A stretch of DNA of 64,000 bases from Hansfordia pulvinata (lineage: Eukaryota; Ascomycota; Sordariomycetes; Xylariales). The notes below the pieces were generated by a model that was given only the letters and a program-made list of their open reading frames with translations, ran no database searches and was not told where the DNA came from. This document shows, one piece after another, positions 1-13,162 of the stretch. How positions within the stretch are numbered: position 1 is the first letter of the stretch; each line of letters starts with the position of its first letter. The position numbers and the translations under genes are program-made. The stretch lies in NCBI GenBank assembly GCA_006538405.1, contig BJKQ01000041.1, positions 1 to 64,000 on the forward strand, read 5' to 3'.

Positions 1-603
1 ATAAGCTATATAAGTTTATCAAAATACTTCAACTTAAGCATATTAAGTTATATACAGCTTAATAGATCATATTAAGTAAAAGAACTTTATAGAAATAAAG
101 AAAAGCGGGATCAAAGTACTTAAAGCTAGTGAAAGTTCGTGATAGAATTTAAAGTATGTAAAACAAGTAACATTAAGTTTGATTAATAAAGATACGTAAA
201 ACGAATTTAATTAAATACGTTATAGTAAAATCATTAATCTATTTACACGGGTCTTTTATTTAAAGATCATGGATCTTTTATAAGCTTATTCGATTTTAGT
301 TTTTTTTCATTAATTTAATAAATTAATTACATATCTTGATGTTTTAATATAATTAATTTTCAAATTTTATATGTAAAAGATTATGTATTAATTATAACCG
401 AGCTTATTTAATAATAAGTATATTTAAATCCGTAAGTACATTTAAAAGTTACTTTAATATATATAAGTTGCTTTAAGTTAAAAGCTTAAGTAGCTTATGT
501 ATACATAATTTATATAGATTTAACTTTTATAAGTTTAAATTAAAGGATTCATAACTCACGTAAGCTATTAATTTACCTTAATTAAGTCGAGTTAACTCAC
601 CAT

Positions 604-1229
604 CAGGGTTGGTATTGTAAATCATGGATCTTGAGTTAACTCATAAGTAACTCACGTGTGTTACTCTAAATCAGTGATTTTACTGATTCACATGAATCTG
701 AATCAGTAAGGTGAGTAACTCATATGAATCTGATTTACTCTAAATCAGGCTACTGATTTATGTGAGTTACTTTAAGTTACTTATAAGTTAACTCACGGAT
801 TTTAAAAAAGCAATCATTAAGTATAAGGCAGTATAAATTAATATAAAAGCATAGTAAAATATAAACTTAGAATAAATAAAAATAAAATAATAATTAATAA
901 AATAAAATAAATTAATTAAGTTTAAACTTTAAGTTTAAGTGATTATTTCAATTAAAATTAAGTTATAAATATTATTTATAATTAATATAAGTTATAATTA
1001 AGCTTAGTATTTCTTATTCCATTAATTAAAATTAATTACCGTGAATCCGTGAGTTAACTTATAAATAACTCAAATTCACGTGAGTTACTCTGAATCAGTA
1101 AGGTGAGTAACTCACATGAATCCGGATTCACGTGAGTTAACTTATATGAATCTAAATTAAGGGGGTAAGTAACTCATATGAATCCGGATTCATATGAATC
1201 GGATTCGAGTTAACTTATTATTAACCTTA
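604..1229 (+). mobile_element. MITE, CAGGG family, copy A
   Basis: A 626-bp element opens with CAGGGTTGGTATTGTAAATC and closes with TATTAACCTTA, the decayed inverse of the start (compare CAGGGTTAGTA/TACTAACCCTG in the intact copy at 8469). Both ends carry clusters of GAGTTAACTC, GTAACTCACGTG and GAATCAGTAAG motifs, with an AT-rich middle. The flanking 8-mers (CTCACCAT and CTTACGAT) are similar but not identical, so the target duplication is only probable. No coding capacity; non-autonomous. Confidence 0.65.
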
Positions 1230-3538
1230 CTTACGATTAATCTTCCTTATTAAAAAACGATAAACCCTGGAAAGAAACTTAAACCTGGATAAATATTACG
1301 AGAAGGTGTTTACTTTAATACGTTTGTAGCTTTTTTCTAGATAAAAAGCTTAACATTTAACTCATTTCTCTTTTTATTTTCAAGAACTTAAGTTAAGTTA
1401 AATTCTATTAATACATTGACTTGAAGAATGCTTACTTATATTTTCTTTCTTTGTTTTTTATAAATAATACACGGGAACGGAATTTATTAAGAGCGTAAAA
1501 TGTTTAAAAAAAGAGTTTAAGCTTGTAGATTTTAACTGCTTTTATACTGATCTTATTAAAATAATGTATTAAACTTATAAAACGACGATAATAAGAAGCA
1601 CATAATAAAAGATTTACTTTTATTAATCTCAGCTTTTTTAAAAAGAGTTAACATCTTAATAATATTCATTATATCTTTAAGTAATTACAGCTATAATAAA
1701 ATTAAAACGTAAAAAGAAATGTTTTTTCACCTTTAATAGCTTTTTAACACTATTTCACAAGAGAAAAAGTAAGTTAAAATTCTTCTTCTTGTATAACATC
1801 TTTAAATTAAGAGCTTTAGTGGCTTCTATAGGCTTTAAACTGTTTACGTTAATCGAAATTATATTAAAGTTATATTTAATATACGAAGATACGGTTATTA
1901 CGTAGTATTCTTCTATTAACCGTACTATTTTTAATTAAAGGGTAATGAGAGAAAATCAACTTTTAAATAAAATCAAGGTACTGAAATGTGTTTTATTTTC
2001 TAAGGAAGAGTACACCGCTTAGTTTACAATGTAACATTTTAAAACTATAGTGAAAATAATTAATTTTTGAAATTAATTTAGAATTCAAGTTTAAGGTCTA
2101 AACTTATTTATACTGATTATTAAGATTTTGATTTATAATAAGTTCAGCCTTTTATTTATATACCTATATTATAACAACGAAAGTCACTTAATTAATAATA
2201 ATATAGATTAATGTTTTAAGTAAAAAGATTTAATAATATAAATCATATGACATAAAGAAATAAAGTTTCTTAATTTATATATATAAACCGGTATCTTTAA
2301 AATAACCACGATTAAAAATCTCTCTCAAAAGGTATGTATTCCCTTTAAAGTTTGAAATTGACCTTAATATACTTGATACGTATAATGGATTAACGTAAAA
2401 AATAGTGACGAGACTTGAAATAACGTTCTTAAAGATATAAATACCCGTAACGCGTTAATTACACACTCGGAATATTTTATAATAACATTTTATTACAATT
2501 AAAAAATGAGTTGAAAGTAACCGCGTTTTTAAGTTATTAAAGTGTAAATATAAGTGAAGAGATAATTTATTAATTTAAAAAACACATGTTTTATATATAG
2601 TAAGAGTTTTGAATTTTTCTTTAATTAAATAAGTTTTCTTTTATAATAAAGTGGAAAAAAATCAAAGTGTAAAAAGAAATATTATAAACCTAATAATAGT
2701 AAAAAGACAAAAAAGATTTTAAATAATAAAAAAAGAATTCACGTACTTTTAATCTTTTAAAGTAAAAAGAAAACTGAAGTTACTTTTTTTTGAAACTTAT
2801 TATAAGCTTATAAGCTGGAAATTTTCTTGTTTCTTTTTTTTAAAGCAAAATTTCTTATTTATCTTTATTATTAAGTTTTAGTAATTAATTATTATTTTAT
2901 GTTTTTTTAATAATTATTACCTTCTTTATGTTTTAATCTTTTAAAGCGTAATTATCATATACTTCAATTATTAATCATATTATGAAAATTTTATTATTAT
3001 TAAAACTTAATTTACTTATATAATAGTCTTATTAATCAATGAATATTTAAAGAGGTCTTTTAGTATTTTATTCAAATTTCTTTCATCTTATAATCTTTTC
3101 TTATAAATGAAAGATCTTCTTATACATGCTTTAAACACTTTTGTGTTCTTAAAACTATTAATATAAGAAAAACGTAAGGTATTTTATTTAAATTAATTAC
3201 TTCTATAATTATTAAGCTTAAACGTTTACTTATTAAGGGTTTAAAAGTGAAGTAATCAAACATTAACTTACTACATTACGTAGACCTGTTTTTTATTCCA
3301 AGGTTTCCTTTATAAGCTTACAGTAAACATTTATTTACTAAACAATTAAAATACTTTCAAACTCTACTTTAATAATAAGTATAACCTTTCATGACTTACT
3401 TATAAGCGAAGGATCATATTTAATATTCCGAAAAGGTTTCTTTTCAATGAAAAGGTAAGGTTTAAGGGTTATAAAAGCCTTAACCGGTTATATTATATTT
3501 AATAAAATGTTAAGTGCGTAAAAGCTTTCGTTTATTAC

Positions 3539-4110
3539 CAGGGCTGGTAATAAGTTGACTCGACTCCGATTCACATGAATCCGGACTTATATGGATCAGA
3601 TTCACGTGAGTACTGATGTATATGAGTTACTTACCTTATTGATTTAAGGTAACTCATATAAATCTAAGTTATTTATGAGTTAATCTACGGATTCACCTAT
3701 TTAAATTTAATTTATAATATAATTAATATTAAATTTAAATTAAACTTAAATTAAGTAATATTAATATTAATAACTAAAGATTACTTCTTTTCTTAATATA
3801 AATTTAAAATTACATTTTTAATTAATTTTAATTAATAATTATTAGTTTAATAATACTTTATTGAAAAAAACGTTTCTTTTATTTCTTTTATACTACCTTT
3901 CTACATAAATTGACATAGATTTGCATAAAAGTTTACATTATTTAAATCCGTGAGTTAACTTATAAGTCACTTAAGGTAACTCACGTGAATCAGTAGGCTG
4001 ATTCAAAGTAACTTAAATTCATATAAATCAGTAAAATCACTGATTTAAAGTAACTCACGTGAGTTACTCATGAATTAACTCAAGATTCATGACTCACATT
4101 ATTAACCCTG
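3539..4110 (-). mobile_element. MITE, CAGGG family, copy B (reverse orientation)
   Basis: A 572-bp element runs from CAGGGCTGGTAATAAG to ATTATTAACCCTG. The TCGAGTTAACTC-type end is on the left and the CATGACTCACATT-type end on the right, the opposite of copy A and of the copy at 8469, so it is inserted the other way round. The flanks read TTTATTAC on the left and TTTTTATTAC on the right, a target duplication with a 2-nt slip. The ends hold many GTGAATC, GAGTTACTTA and CACGTGAGTTA motifs. No gene. Confidence 0.65.
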
Positions 4111-4789
4111 TTTTTATTACTTAAAAGAACTTCATAACTATTATAAACTTTAAAGTTTATTAACATCATATAATAGGTCTAACCTTTTATAAATTTATCT
4201 TATATTAAGTTAAAAGTTAATAAGTTTAAAATTTAAGAGATAAAAGTGAACATTAAGATAAAGCTTATAGATCTTAAGTTTAAAGTTAACTTCTAAATTA
4301 TTTTAATAAGTTACTTTGAATCCGGGATTTCATTATTTTAAATACGTAATTAATTAATATAAGTCAGTTTAAATAAGTTTAAAGTTGCTTTAAATCAGCT
4401 GATTCATTTGTATAAATCACTCTTCATTACTTATAGGTCATCCCACGGACTTTTAATTTTAAATTGAATAACGTTTTAGGCTGTTTTTAAAATCAAAAGA
4501 AAAAATGTATTCAATAAATTCAACACGGATGATTACGTTAAGTTATAGCATATATATATATAATATGATGTATATAATATAACTATATTGAAGAAATAAA
4601 GAAAACAAAACGTTTTAATTAATAAATCAAGGTTTAATATTTAATTTAAAAAGTACTTTAAATATATATGTAAATTCTTATATTATAAAACGTATAAATA
4701 GCAAATAAATAGTCTTATATAATTATATTATATTATTATAAGGTAACTTTTATTTAATATACGTTATTTTATCTGGATTTAAATCCGAT

Positions 4790-5060
4790 TTTTCTTATTA
4801 ACCAGCTCAATATTATAATCTATAAACCTGAATTTAACTTATAAGTAACTCACGTAAGTTGCTTTAAATAAAATATACGACTAATTAACGTAAACTTAAA
4901 CTTATATAAACTGAATCTGTAAGAACCTAACTTATATAGATCTAAATCAACGAAGTGAATAACTCACGTAAGTTAAGGTGAAATTAAATGAACGTATTCA
5001 CTCACGCATTTAACTTACTTTAAATCATTTATAACTTAACTCACGGATTTAAGTTCTTAA
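4790..5060. repeat. MITE fragment, CAGGG family
   Basis: The motifs AACTTATAAGTAACTCACGT, GTGAATAACTCACGTAAG and AACTTAACTCACGGATTT are typical of the ends of the CAGGG MITE family. No clean terminal pair or target duplication was found, so this is a decayed or nested fragment with approximate limits. Confidence 0.4.
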
Positions 5061-5781
5061 CTTTAAACCCTTTATATAATGTATCTTAAAGATTATTAAG
5101 GAATATTTTTTAAAAAGCAGTTTCGATTGAAATAGTTCACATTGAAAGACAAAATTATGTAAAGTAAAGTAAAATAATGTAAATAAAACTAATTATAATA
5201 CGTGTAACGAGTTTAAGTAAGTTAAAGAGACTAGATTAAGTTAAGCTATTTAAGTTAAGTAACCCGAATTAAGTTAAGTAAAATAAGTAACATTAAATAA
5301 AGTAAATTAATATTCAGTTTAATAAATTAACTTCAATTGAACTTAGAGTTATGTTTTATATATTATTAAAAACATCGGTCTCCTCTTTAACTCTTTTTAC
5401 TGAAAGCTTATTTTCAAATCCTTTCAACTTTTGAAAATCTCACGTTTAGAATAAAAGAAGCTGTATAACCGTTATTTGAAAAATGGATTTACACTCTTAT
5501 TAAATATTTTATTAATACTAGCACACGTTTACTCTTAAAATGGTTAAGTATAATTTAATTAAAATACTTTTATTATAAAGCAATTTTTTGTTATTTAAAC
5601 TATTCATTAGTGAAATACATAATAAATGAAAAATAATAAATAAGTTTAACGTACTTTCAAACAAGATTCGTATTATACATTATGAATCTTAAGTTAACTT
5701 ATAAGTAACTCACGTAAGTGACTTTAAATCAGGGATACTATTAAGTTATTCGAATTCGAGCTACTTTAAGTTACTTTTAAG

Positions 5782-6282
5782 CAAGGTTAATAATACGTTA
5801 ACTCGAATAAGACTTATATAATTCCGTATTTATGTAAGCTACTCACCCCTTTAATTTATATTCATTAAGTTACTCACTTAATTGATTTAAAGTAACTCAC
5901 GTGAATTTGAGTTATTTATAAATTAACCTACGGATTTATGTTATTTAATGTTAATTCGTATATTGATTCTTCTTCAACTTAATTTTAAGTTATATAATCA
6001 TTATTCACTTGCTTAGTCATTGAATTTATACCTTATATTTGAATTTTATAATGGATGTTAATTATCACTTATTATTTAAAAATATATTATTTTAAATACA
6101 TCCCTTTCCATGCCTTTTATACTGCTTTCATATAAAAATTTGCTTTTCTTAAATCCGTGAATCAACTTATAAACAACTTAAAGTAATTCACATAAATTTA
6201 TAAGCTGATTTAAAGTAATAAGTGAAATCACTGACTTGAAATAACTCACGTGAATTATGATTCATGATTTATAAGAGTAACA
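5782..6282 (-). mobile_element. MITE, CAGGG family, copy C (decayed)
   Basis: It begins CAAGGTTAATAATACG, a RIP-like variant of CAGGGTTAGTA, and ends near GTAACACCG. The inner ends carry GTTAACTCG and CTCACGTGAATT motifs. DNA just upstream (5668-5781) carries the same motif set, so this copy seems to have landed in or next to an older family member. The target duplication is not clear. The right limit is uncertain by tens of bases. Confidence 0.45.
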
Positions 6283-6534
6283 CCGCTTATATATTAATAT
6301 ACGGACTTAATATATTTAATTTTAAATAAGTAAATAATTAGTTTTAAGCTTAATTATAACTTATATTTATTAATTAATCACTAACAAAACTATTAATAAG
6401 TTGAAACAACTTTATTCTTTAATCTTAATTTGAAGCTCGATTTTCTTTTATTTATTATATTTAAGAAATATTAATTTTATAATAAAATACTTTAAAATAA
6501 ATTGTATCCATACTTTTTATACTTGATTATACAG

Positions 6535-6702
6535 TGTTTAAATCCGTGAATTAACTTATAAGAGACCTTAATTCATATAAATTCTTTTGAATAAGCAGTA
6601 TAAGTAGCTTAATAAGTCTAAATTAAGGGGTAAGGTAGCTCACGTGAGTTAATAACTCACGTTGATTAATTCGAGTTAGCCTATTTTTAAACCTGCTTTT
6701 AA
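6535..6702 (+). repeat. MITE end fragment, CAGGG family
   Basis: AAATCCGTGAATTAACTTAT leads into GTGAGTTAATAACTCACG and TTCGAGTTAGCC before a terminus resembling TTAAACCTG. This matches the right arm of the intact MITE at 8469-8969. Its left arm was not identified with confidence. Confidence 0.4.
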
Positions 6703-8468
6703 AAAGGCTGCTTTATCGTTGAAAAGAGCCTCGATATTGATATATATATTTTACGTAATAATTTAAGCTTAATTGAAGCGTAATCTATCGTTCAAGTCTT
6801 TTTACTTACGTATTATAAAGTTAAATGTATTATTTTAATAAATAACATCTTTTTCTTTTTTGAAATCAAATAGTATTAATATATCTTTAATTATTTAAGT
6901 CTATACTTACTCTTAAAAACAACCCACGTTACGTGAAAATAAGATTATTTATAATATATCGATAAAATTGTAATAATTTGCCGTCCTTAATGTGTAATAT
7001 TTTTCAAAAGAAGTTTCATATAAGTGATTTAAAATGGCCTTTTTATTAACTTAAAGAAAGTTTACAGATAAATCGAAAGGGGTACTTTCTTAACTTCATA
7101 ATTATACTTTCGAAAATAAAGATTTAATAATCATTTGTAATGCTAATATAAGTATTTAAGTTTAATATGATAATATTTCAACTTACCTTATTAAGGTTTT
7201 CTTCGACTTTTAGTGAAACTTTGAATAAGCCCTTAAATTAACTATTATTTTGAAGATATATAAATATTCTTTCGTTAAAGTAGTGTGAAGCCCGCTATAT
7301 AATCCAGTAAGCTGATTAATAGATATCTCGGATATAGTACTAAAATATAATAATAAGAGTAATAAATACTAATTGAATTTCTTGAAAAATATTCTTTTAT
7401 ATCTAAACTAACAATTCGTTTAATATATATTAAGACTGGTTCCACTTATAAAACCGTGTAAAGTATATTATAAGTTAAGAAACAAGAATGAAAGTTTTTA
7501 TAATATTATAAGTCACGTGATACGTTGTTTAAATAATTAATAAATAAACTAGTTAATAATACAGTAATACTAATTAATATGAGTTGTTATTTTCTTATAG
7601 TTGTTTAAAATCTTACATTCTTCTTCACTTTAATTTATTAAATTAATAAACTATCGTTTAACTTTGAAATCATCTTTCGTAATAATAAATAACTTGATGA
7701 ACTCGGTTTATTAACTTAAAACGTAGTGAGCTGATAAATAGTTTTTAATTTAAATATAAATAGAAATTAAACTCACTTCCGAATAAAAAGAACCATTTTA
7801 ATTATGTTACTATCGTGATTAAATATGTAACTCTTTTATATCGTTTAATCAATAATATTAATTTATAGTAATAATAACGTATATACTTATTAAATGTTTC
7901 TACTGTTTCCTTTACGTATTTTTCTTTAAACGTATCGACGAGAATAACGTTATTATTAACGTTATCTCGAGTAATACTATGGTATAAAGTTTAAATAAGT
8001 TAATAACTTACTTATTATTAATAATAAAAGTGATAATATACCTTGAAATTATCTAGTAATATGATAAAATAAAGAGCTATATTAATATTAATTAAGCTAA
8101 TTATAAGAACCAAATCCGGTGTAAGCGGTATTAATAGTAATAAAGCTTATAGACTAATAGAGTAAATTTATTTCGGTGATAATATAATAGTAATAAGCAC
8201 TTAAACGAAAGGTATTTATATTAAACTATAATTATTAATAATAAAGTAGACCTTTTTAATATTATTAATATAAGACTTTTATTTATTATTAATAGTATTA
8301 ACGGTATTAATAAACGTAATATTAAGTTCTCGTCGTAAACTATTTCGATTAATGACCGTAAGATCTTATTAATAATGTATTAAATTAATTAATAAGTTTA
8401 AGAACAATTCATAAAAACTTACGGTTTAAATTATTTTGATAAGTTATTAAAAAGTTTTAAGCGTATAA

Positions 8469-8969
8469 CAGGGTTAGTATTGTGAATTATGAGTTTTAAG
8501 TTAAATTATGAGTAACTCACGTGAGTTACTTTGAATCAGTGATTTTATTGATTCACGTGAGTTAACAACTCACGTGAGTTAACTTATGTGAATCTTAGGT
8601 TACTCTTAGTTACTCATAAGTTAACTCACGGATTTAAATTGTTTTATTCCATTTAATAAAATATTTAATATAAAGCTTAATTTTGATTTTAATACATTAA
8701 TTAAAACAGTTTTAATATATACTTAAATTACTTATTAAAACGCGAGTAAAAACCTAGCTTAATTAATCAATTTTAAATATTAATTACTTTTTAATAATAT
8801 ACCTCTTAAAAATAAACCCGTTTTTATACTTTTTATATAGTGTTATACTTAAAATATGTATTTTTAAATCCGTGAGTTAACTCATGAGTAACTTAGATTC
8901 ACGTGAGTTAAACTTACGTAGGTTAATAACTCACGTGAGTTAACTCGAGTTAGCTTATTACTAACCCTG
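8469..8969 (+). mobile_element. MITE, CAGGG family, best-preserved copy
   Basis: This 501-bp element has perfect 11-bp terminal inverted repeats, CAGGGTTAGTA and TACTAACCCTG. It is flanked by a perfect 8-bp target duplication, GCGTATAA, at 8461-8468 and 8970-8977. The 8-bp duplication and CAGGG start fit the hAT superfamily, whose ends follow YARNG. Each arm holds several palindromic CTCACGTGAG or GTGAGTTAAC motifs around an AT-rich core. It has no reading frame, so it must be mobilised by a transposase elsewhere. CpA/TpG survive inside it better than around it, consistent with a late insertion and with short repeats being poor RIP targets. Confidence 0.85.
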
Positions 8970-10966
8970 GCGTATAATAGTAATATACAGATCATTATCG
9001 ATTGAAAATCTAATACTTTCGATTAAAACTCGATTTTGTTTAATTCTTCGTAAGAAGTATTCACTTAAACTTGTTTCCGATTCGTTAAATCGAGAAACGT
9101 TACCGTCGTTAAATTGACTCCGCTCCCTTTATTATTAGTTAAAGTCTGTAAATAAGTAAATAAGATAGTTTATTAAGTGATTAAAGTAAGTACTTATTTA
9201 ATATAAAGACTTTCAACTTACTTAACTTCTTTAGTTTTCTTGTTTTCTATTATAATTAATATCGGTATGTTTATTATTATAAAATTTAAAGCGCGGAGTC
9301 TTCGGACTTTACTTACCGTTTTATGGCTATAATTATTATAATCAGCTTATAATAAAATGGGAAAAAAAATTATAAATAAAGTTATAAGTAAATTTATATA
9401 ATATAATCAGTTTTTACTTATATAATTCTCAGAAGATTATTACCTAAAAGCGTAAAGTTTAAAAGATTATACCTTAAAATATTAAAAATTAAAAAAAAGG
9501 TAAATCGTAATAAATTTAGTTTTCTTTAATCTCTTTATACCGGAAAAGGTATAAAAAGTATTTAAAACGTTAATTAACGCCTTTTCACTTATAATCGACT
9601 CGGTAACGTTAGACTTTAAGTAGAAAAATCTTATATTTTACGAAACAAACTTAACTGAATAAGTATAAACGTGTATTAAATAAAAAAGTGTGATTTAATA
9701 TCAGAAAGACATTAAATACGTTGTTTTTTTAAGTTCACAGGTTTTAAAATAAGACAGAAAGCATGGTTAATCTAATATTATAAGAAGTGAAAGTATATAT
9801 ATTTAATCTTTCAATAACGTATAAATAAATTCAAATGAACACCCGAAAAGAGTGGCAGAAAAGAACAATACAAATTATTAGAAAGGAAGGGTAAAAAGAA
9901 ATGAAATAAATTATTAAAGGAAAGAAAGAAAAAGAAGTATAGATTATTTTAAACTTATTACTTATTTTAAGTGTTAAGATCGGCTTTCTTTTTTTCATTT
10001 GTTTTTGCTTTTATCTTATAACTTTTGTACGGTTTGTTAATTACTTACTTATTAAAGTAAAATATTCATATCTTTTATTATCAGCACTGTTTTTATCTTT
10101 TAATATAATAATGTAATTCGTTCTTATTTTAAAATATAATATTTATATTCTTTAATAAATACTTTCTTTCTTCTCTTTCTTGATTAATAAGTGTTAACTT
10201 AAATAAAGTACAAATTTACGTTTCCCGACTTATAATCACTCCGTTTTATTTGAATATAGTGTTTATTATATTATATTCGCTTATTAAAACGGGTTAATTA
10301 CTTTAAATAAGGTATCAATATTATATTTCTTATGAAAGCTTAGTTATACTACAATTATCTACTTATATTAACGATTTAACTTATAAGGCTATATAAGGTC
10401 CGTTTATTAACACGGAGTTTGATTTTAAAGTAATACTTTAATTAAGTCTTTAACTCTTTTTAACTTATATTGATTTTTGTTCTATATTAATATAAATAAA
10501 TATATATCTATTTATATGATTATAATAGAAATCAAAGTAAATAATAAGCTTTTAAATATTATATATAACAGTATACTTTTTATCTTTATATTATATAATT
10601 TAAAGGAACTTTATATGTTTATTTTGTTTTTGATTCTTTATTAATATAATAACGTATAAAAGTAAAAAATATTAATTTGTTTTTATAGTAATTAAGTGTA
10701 AAAATCTTATTCTTATTAGGCTTTTTACTTAACTTGCTATTACTTATAAAAACTAATATATAAATCCGTTAATTAATCATCAATAATTGATTTTCTTATA
10801 TTTCAATAAAACTTAAAACTTTTATATATATAATTGTTAATTAAATTCGATGTTACTCTTTAGAATTAATTACTATTAAGTATATATTAGCTTAAAACTT
10901 AATTTTCGAAATAACTTAAGCTCACTAACATAACCTTAAATTAATAAAAAAAGTAAGTTATATAAG

Positions 10967-11011
10967 TCCGATTTATATAGATCCGATTTATATAAATCCG
11001 ATTTATATGAA
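10967..11011. repeat. Three-unit 15-bp tandem repeat
   Basis: Three head-to-tail copies of TCCGATTTATATARA (the last slightly varied) lie at 10967, 10982 and 10997. This is a small minisatellite within the AT-rich block with no evident function. Confidence 0.8.
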
Positions 11012-12652
11012 TTCATTTATTATAAGTTTTTATAACGGGGGTTTTCAGTCTTTTTATAAGCTTATAATTAATTAAAGTAGTTTATAGTCTAAATAAGTAT
11101 TAATCTACGTAGAACTTATTAAGACTTAATGAGAAATGTATAATTTATAAGTTATAATTAAATCTTATTTTTTATTTAAAACTATAAGCGAATATAAAAG
11201 TTAAATTAAACAAACTTTTCTTTTAAAGCTTATATAAACTGAATAAGTTAATGTTCATAGGTTCGGTTATATCAACGTTTATAAAAAGTATTATAAGCCT
11301 TTAAAGAGTTAATAAAATCTTATAACCTTCAGGTTCGAATTAAAAAGATTAAAAATCTATTAAACATTAATACATCAATAAGTGAGAGATTTCAGCTTTA
11401 TAAATCATGTACCCGATAATATATAAGTATAAATAATTGAATTGATAATTATAAAGTTTTTAAGTTATTTATGAATTATATACTTTTATCATATATAATA
11501 AGCAATATAAAATGATCACAACTTATATATATATAATAACCAACTTAGGTATTTATTTATATTAAGTTTTACATTATTCTAAGTTTATTATACTATATAA
11601 GCTTAATAAAACTGACTTCTAAAATTCGTGAAATTTGAAATTAAAATTCGTTCTTAGATCAGAAATACTTTATTTTACTCTTTAATAAAACTTTTAGTAG
11701 TTTTAATCTATTTACTTCTTACATTACGTTAGTTTATGTTTCGAGATAAGTCTTTATTACTGTACTTAAATAAATGAAAATTTGTATTTTAATAATAAAC
11801 GTTATTAATTATAATTTAATCGTTCGTATATTTAAGTTAATTTAAACTGATTATAAAATAAGTATTATTCTTGTTTTTCAAATTACAAAATAATACTCGT
11901 AAGTGATTTTATATAAAGTGATATTGAAATCTTTATATAAAAGAGTTTTAAGCTATATATTAATTAAAACATAATTAACTTAATAAATAGAATATATCAT
12001 TTAATATATATAAAAATGATAGAGCTTCCGAGTTATTAAAGAATGTTTTTTACTTATAGTACGTTACACTTTCAGTTTCTACTTAATTTAGAACATGAAT
12101 TCATCGAAAATATACTTTATTATAAAAATAATAAAAATGAAACATTATGTATATGAATATGCTTATACCTTACAGTGAGAAAGCGATATAATAAGTGTTC
12201 TTATAAATATTCTTTATATATATATTAATATGTAACATTATTCTACATTTAAATTTTTAATCTATATTTAACTTTATTTTTACTTTTAAATATAATATTC
12301 TAAAATCAACATTTTGAGTATTTAAGCTGAAGTATCTTTAACACCCGTTCGAGATCTTTATAATTATATCTTATAAGTCTTCCCTTGGTTTTAAAAGTTA
12401 AATTACTTAGTATTTTAGACTTATTTAAACTTATTAAATTAAGGTTAGAAGTAAGTAAGCTTAGGTTGAATCACGTGAGTCATCTATATTATAACGTGAA
12501 GTTATATAAATAATACTATGTTTTTATTAAAAGAAAGTTTCGTTACTTTGAGGTCTTAATGATATATATACCGGCTTATATATTAATAACAATAACCTTA
12601 TAATACATAATGTATAAGTAAAGTAAACGTTGAATACATACATTATTATAAA

Positions 12653-13162
12653 CAAGGTCAATATTACGTTAAGTCGACTTAACTCACGTGAGTCAGATTC
12701 ACGTTAATCCGGACTTTATAGAAGTTATTCACTTTACTAACTTAAACTATTTAAGTTATTGTTAAGCTAACTCACGGATTTATTTATCAAACTATAATTA
12801 TAAAGATTTCTAATAAGCTTACTTTAAATAAAAGTTAATTAAAAACCGGTCTAATAGCTTTGAATTAGTTCTCTTTAATATAAATTTAAATTCTAATTAG
12901 ATCGAACTAGTTTACAGTACTTTAAATATATGTTCTTCAAAAATCATACTTTTTTATATCCTTTTCACGATTATTATATATAATCATACATTTTGAAAAA
13001 TCCATAAGTTAACATATAAGTAATTAGAATAACTTACGTGAATAAATAAGCTAATTTAAAGTAATTTAATTTCACGTGACCAATAAAGAGATTGATTTAA
13101 AGTAGCTTACGTGAGTTATTAATAAGTCAATTTTAAGCTTTTAATTTATAATATTAACCTTA
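12653..13162 (-). mobile_element. MITE, CAGGG family, decayed copy
   Basis: It begins CAAGGTCAATATTACG with GTCGACTTAACTCACG just inside, and ends near ATATTAACCTTA. It carries the family's GTGAGTCAGATTCACG, CTCACGGATTT and CTTACGTGAGTTA motifs in both arms. Size and layout match the intact copy at 8469. Target duplications could not be matched with confidence. Confidence 0.5.
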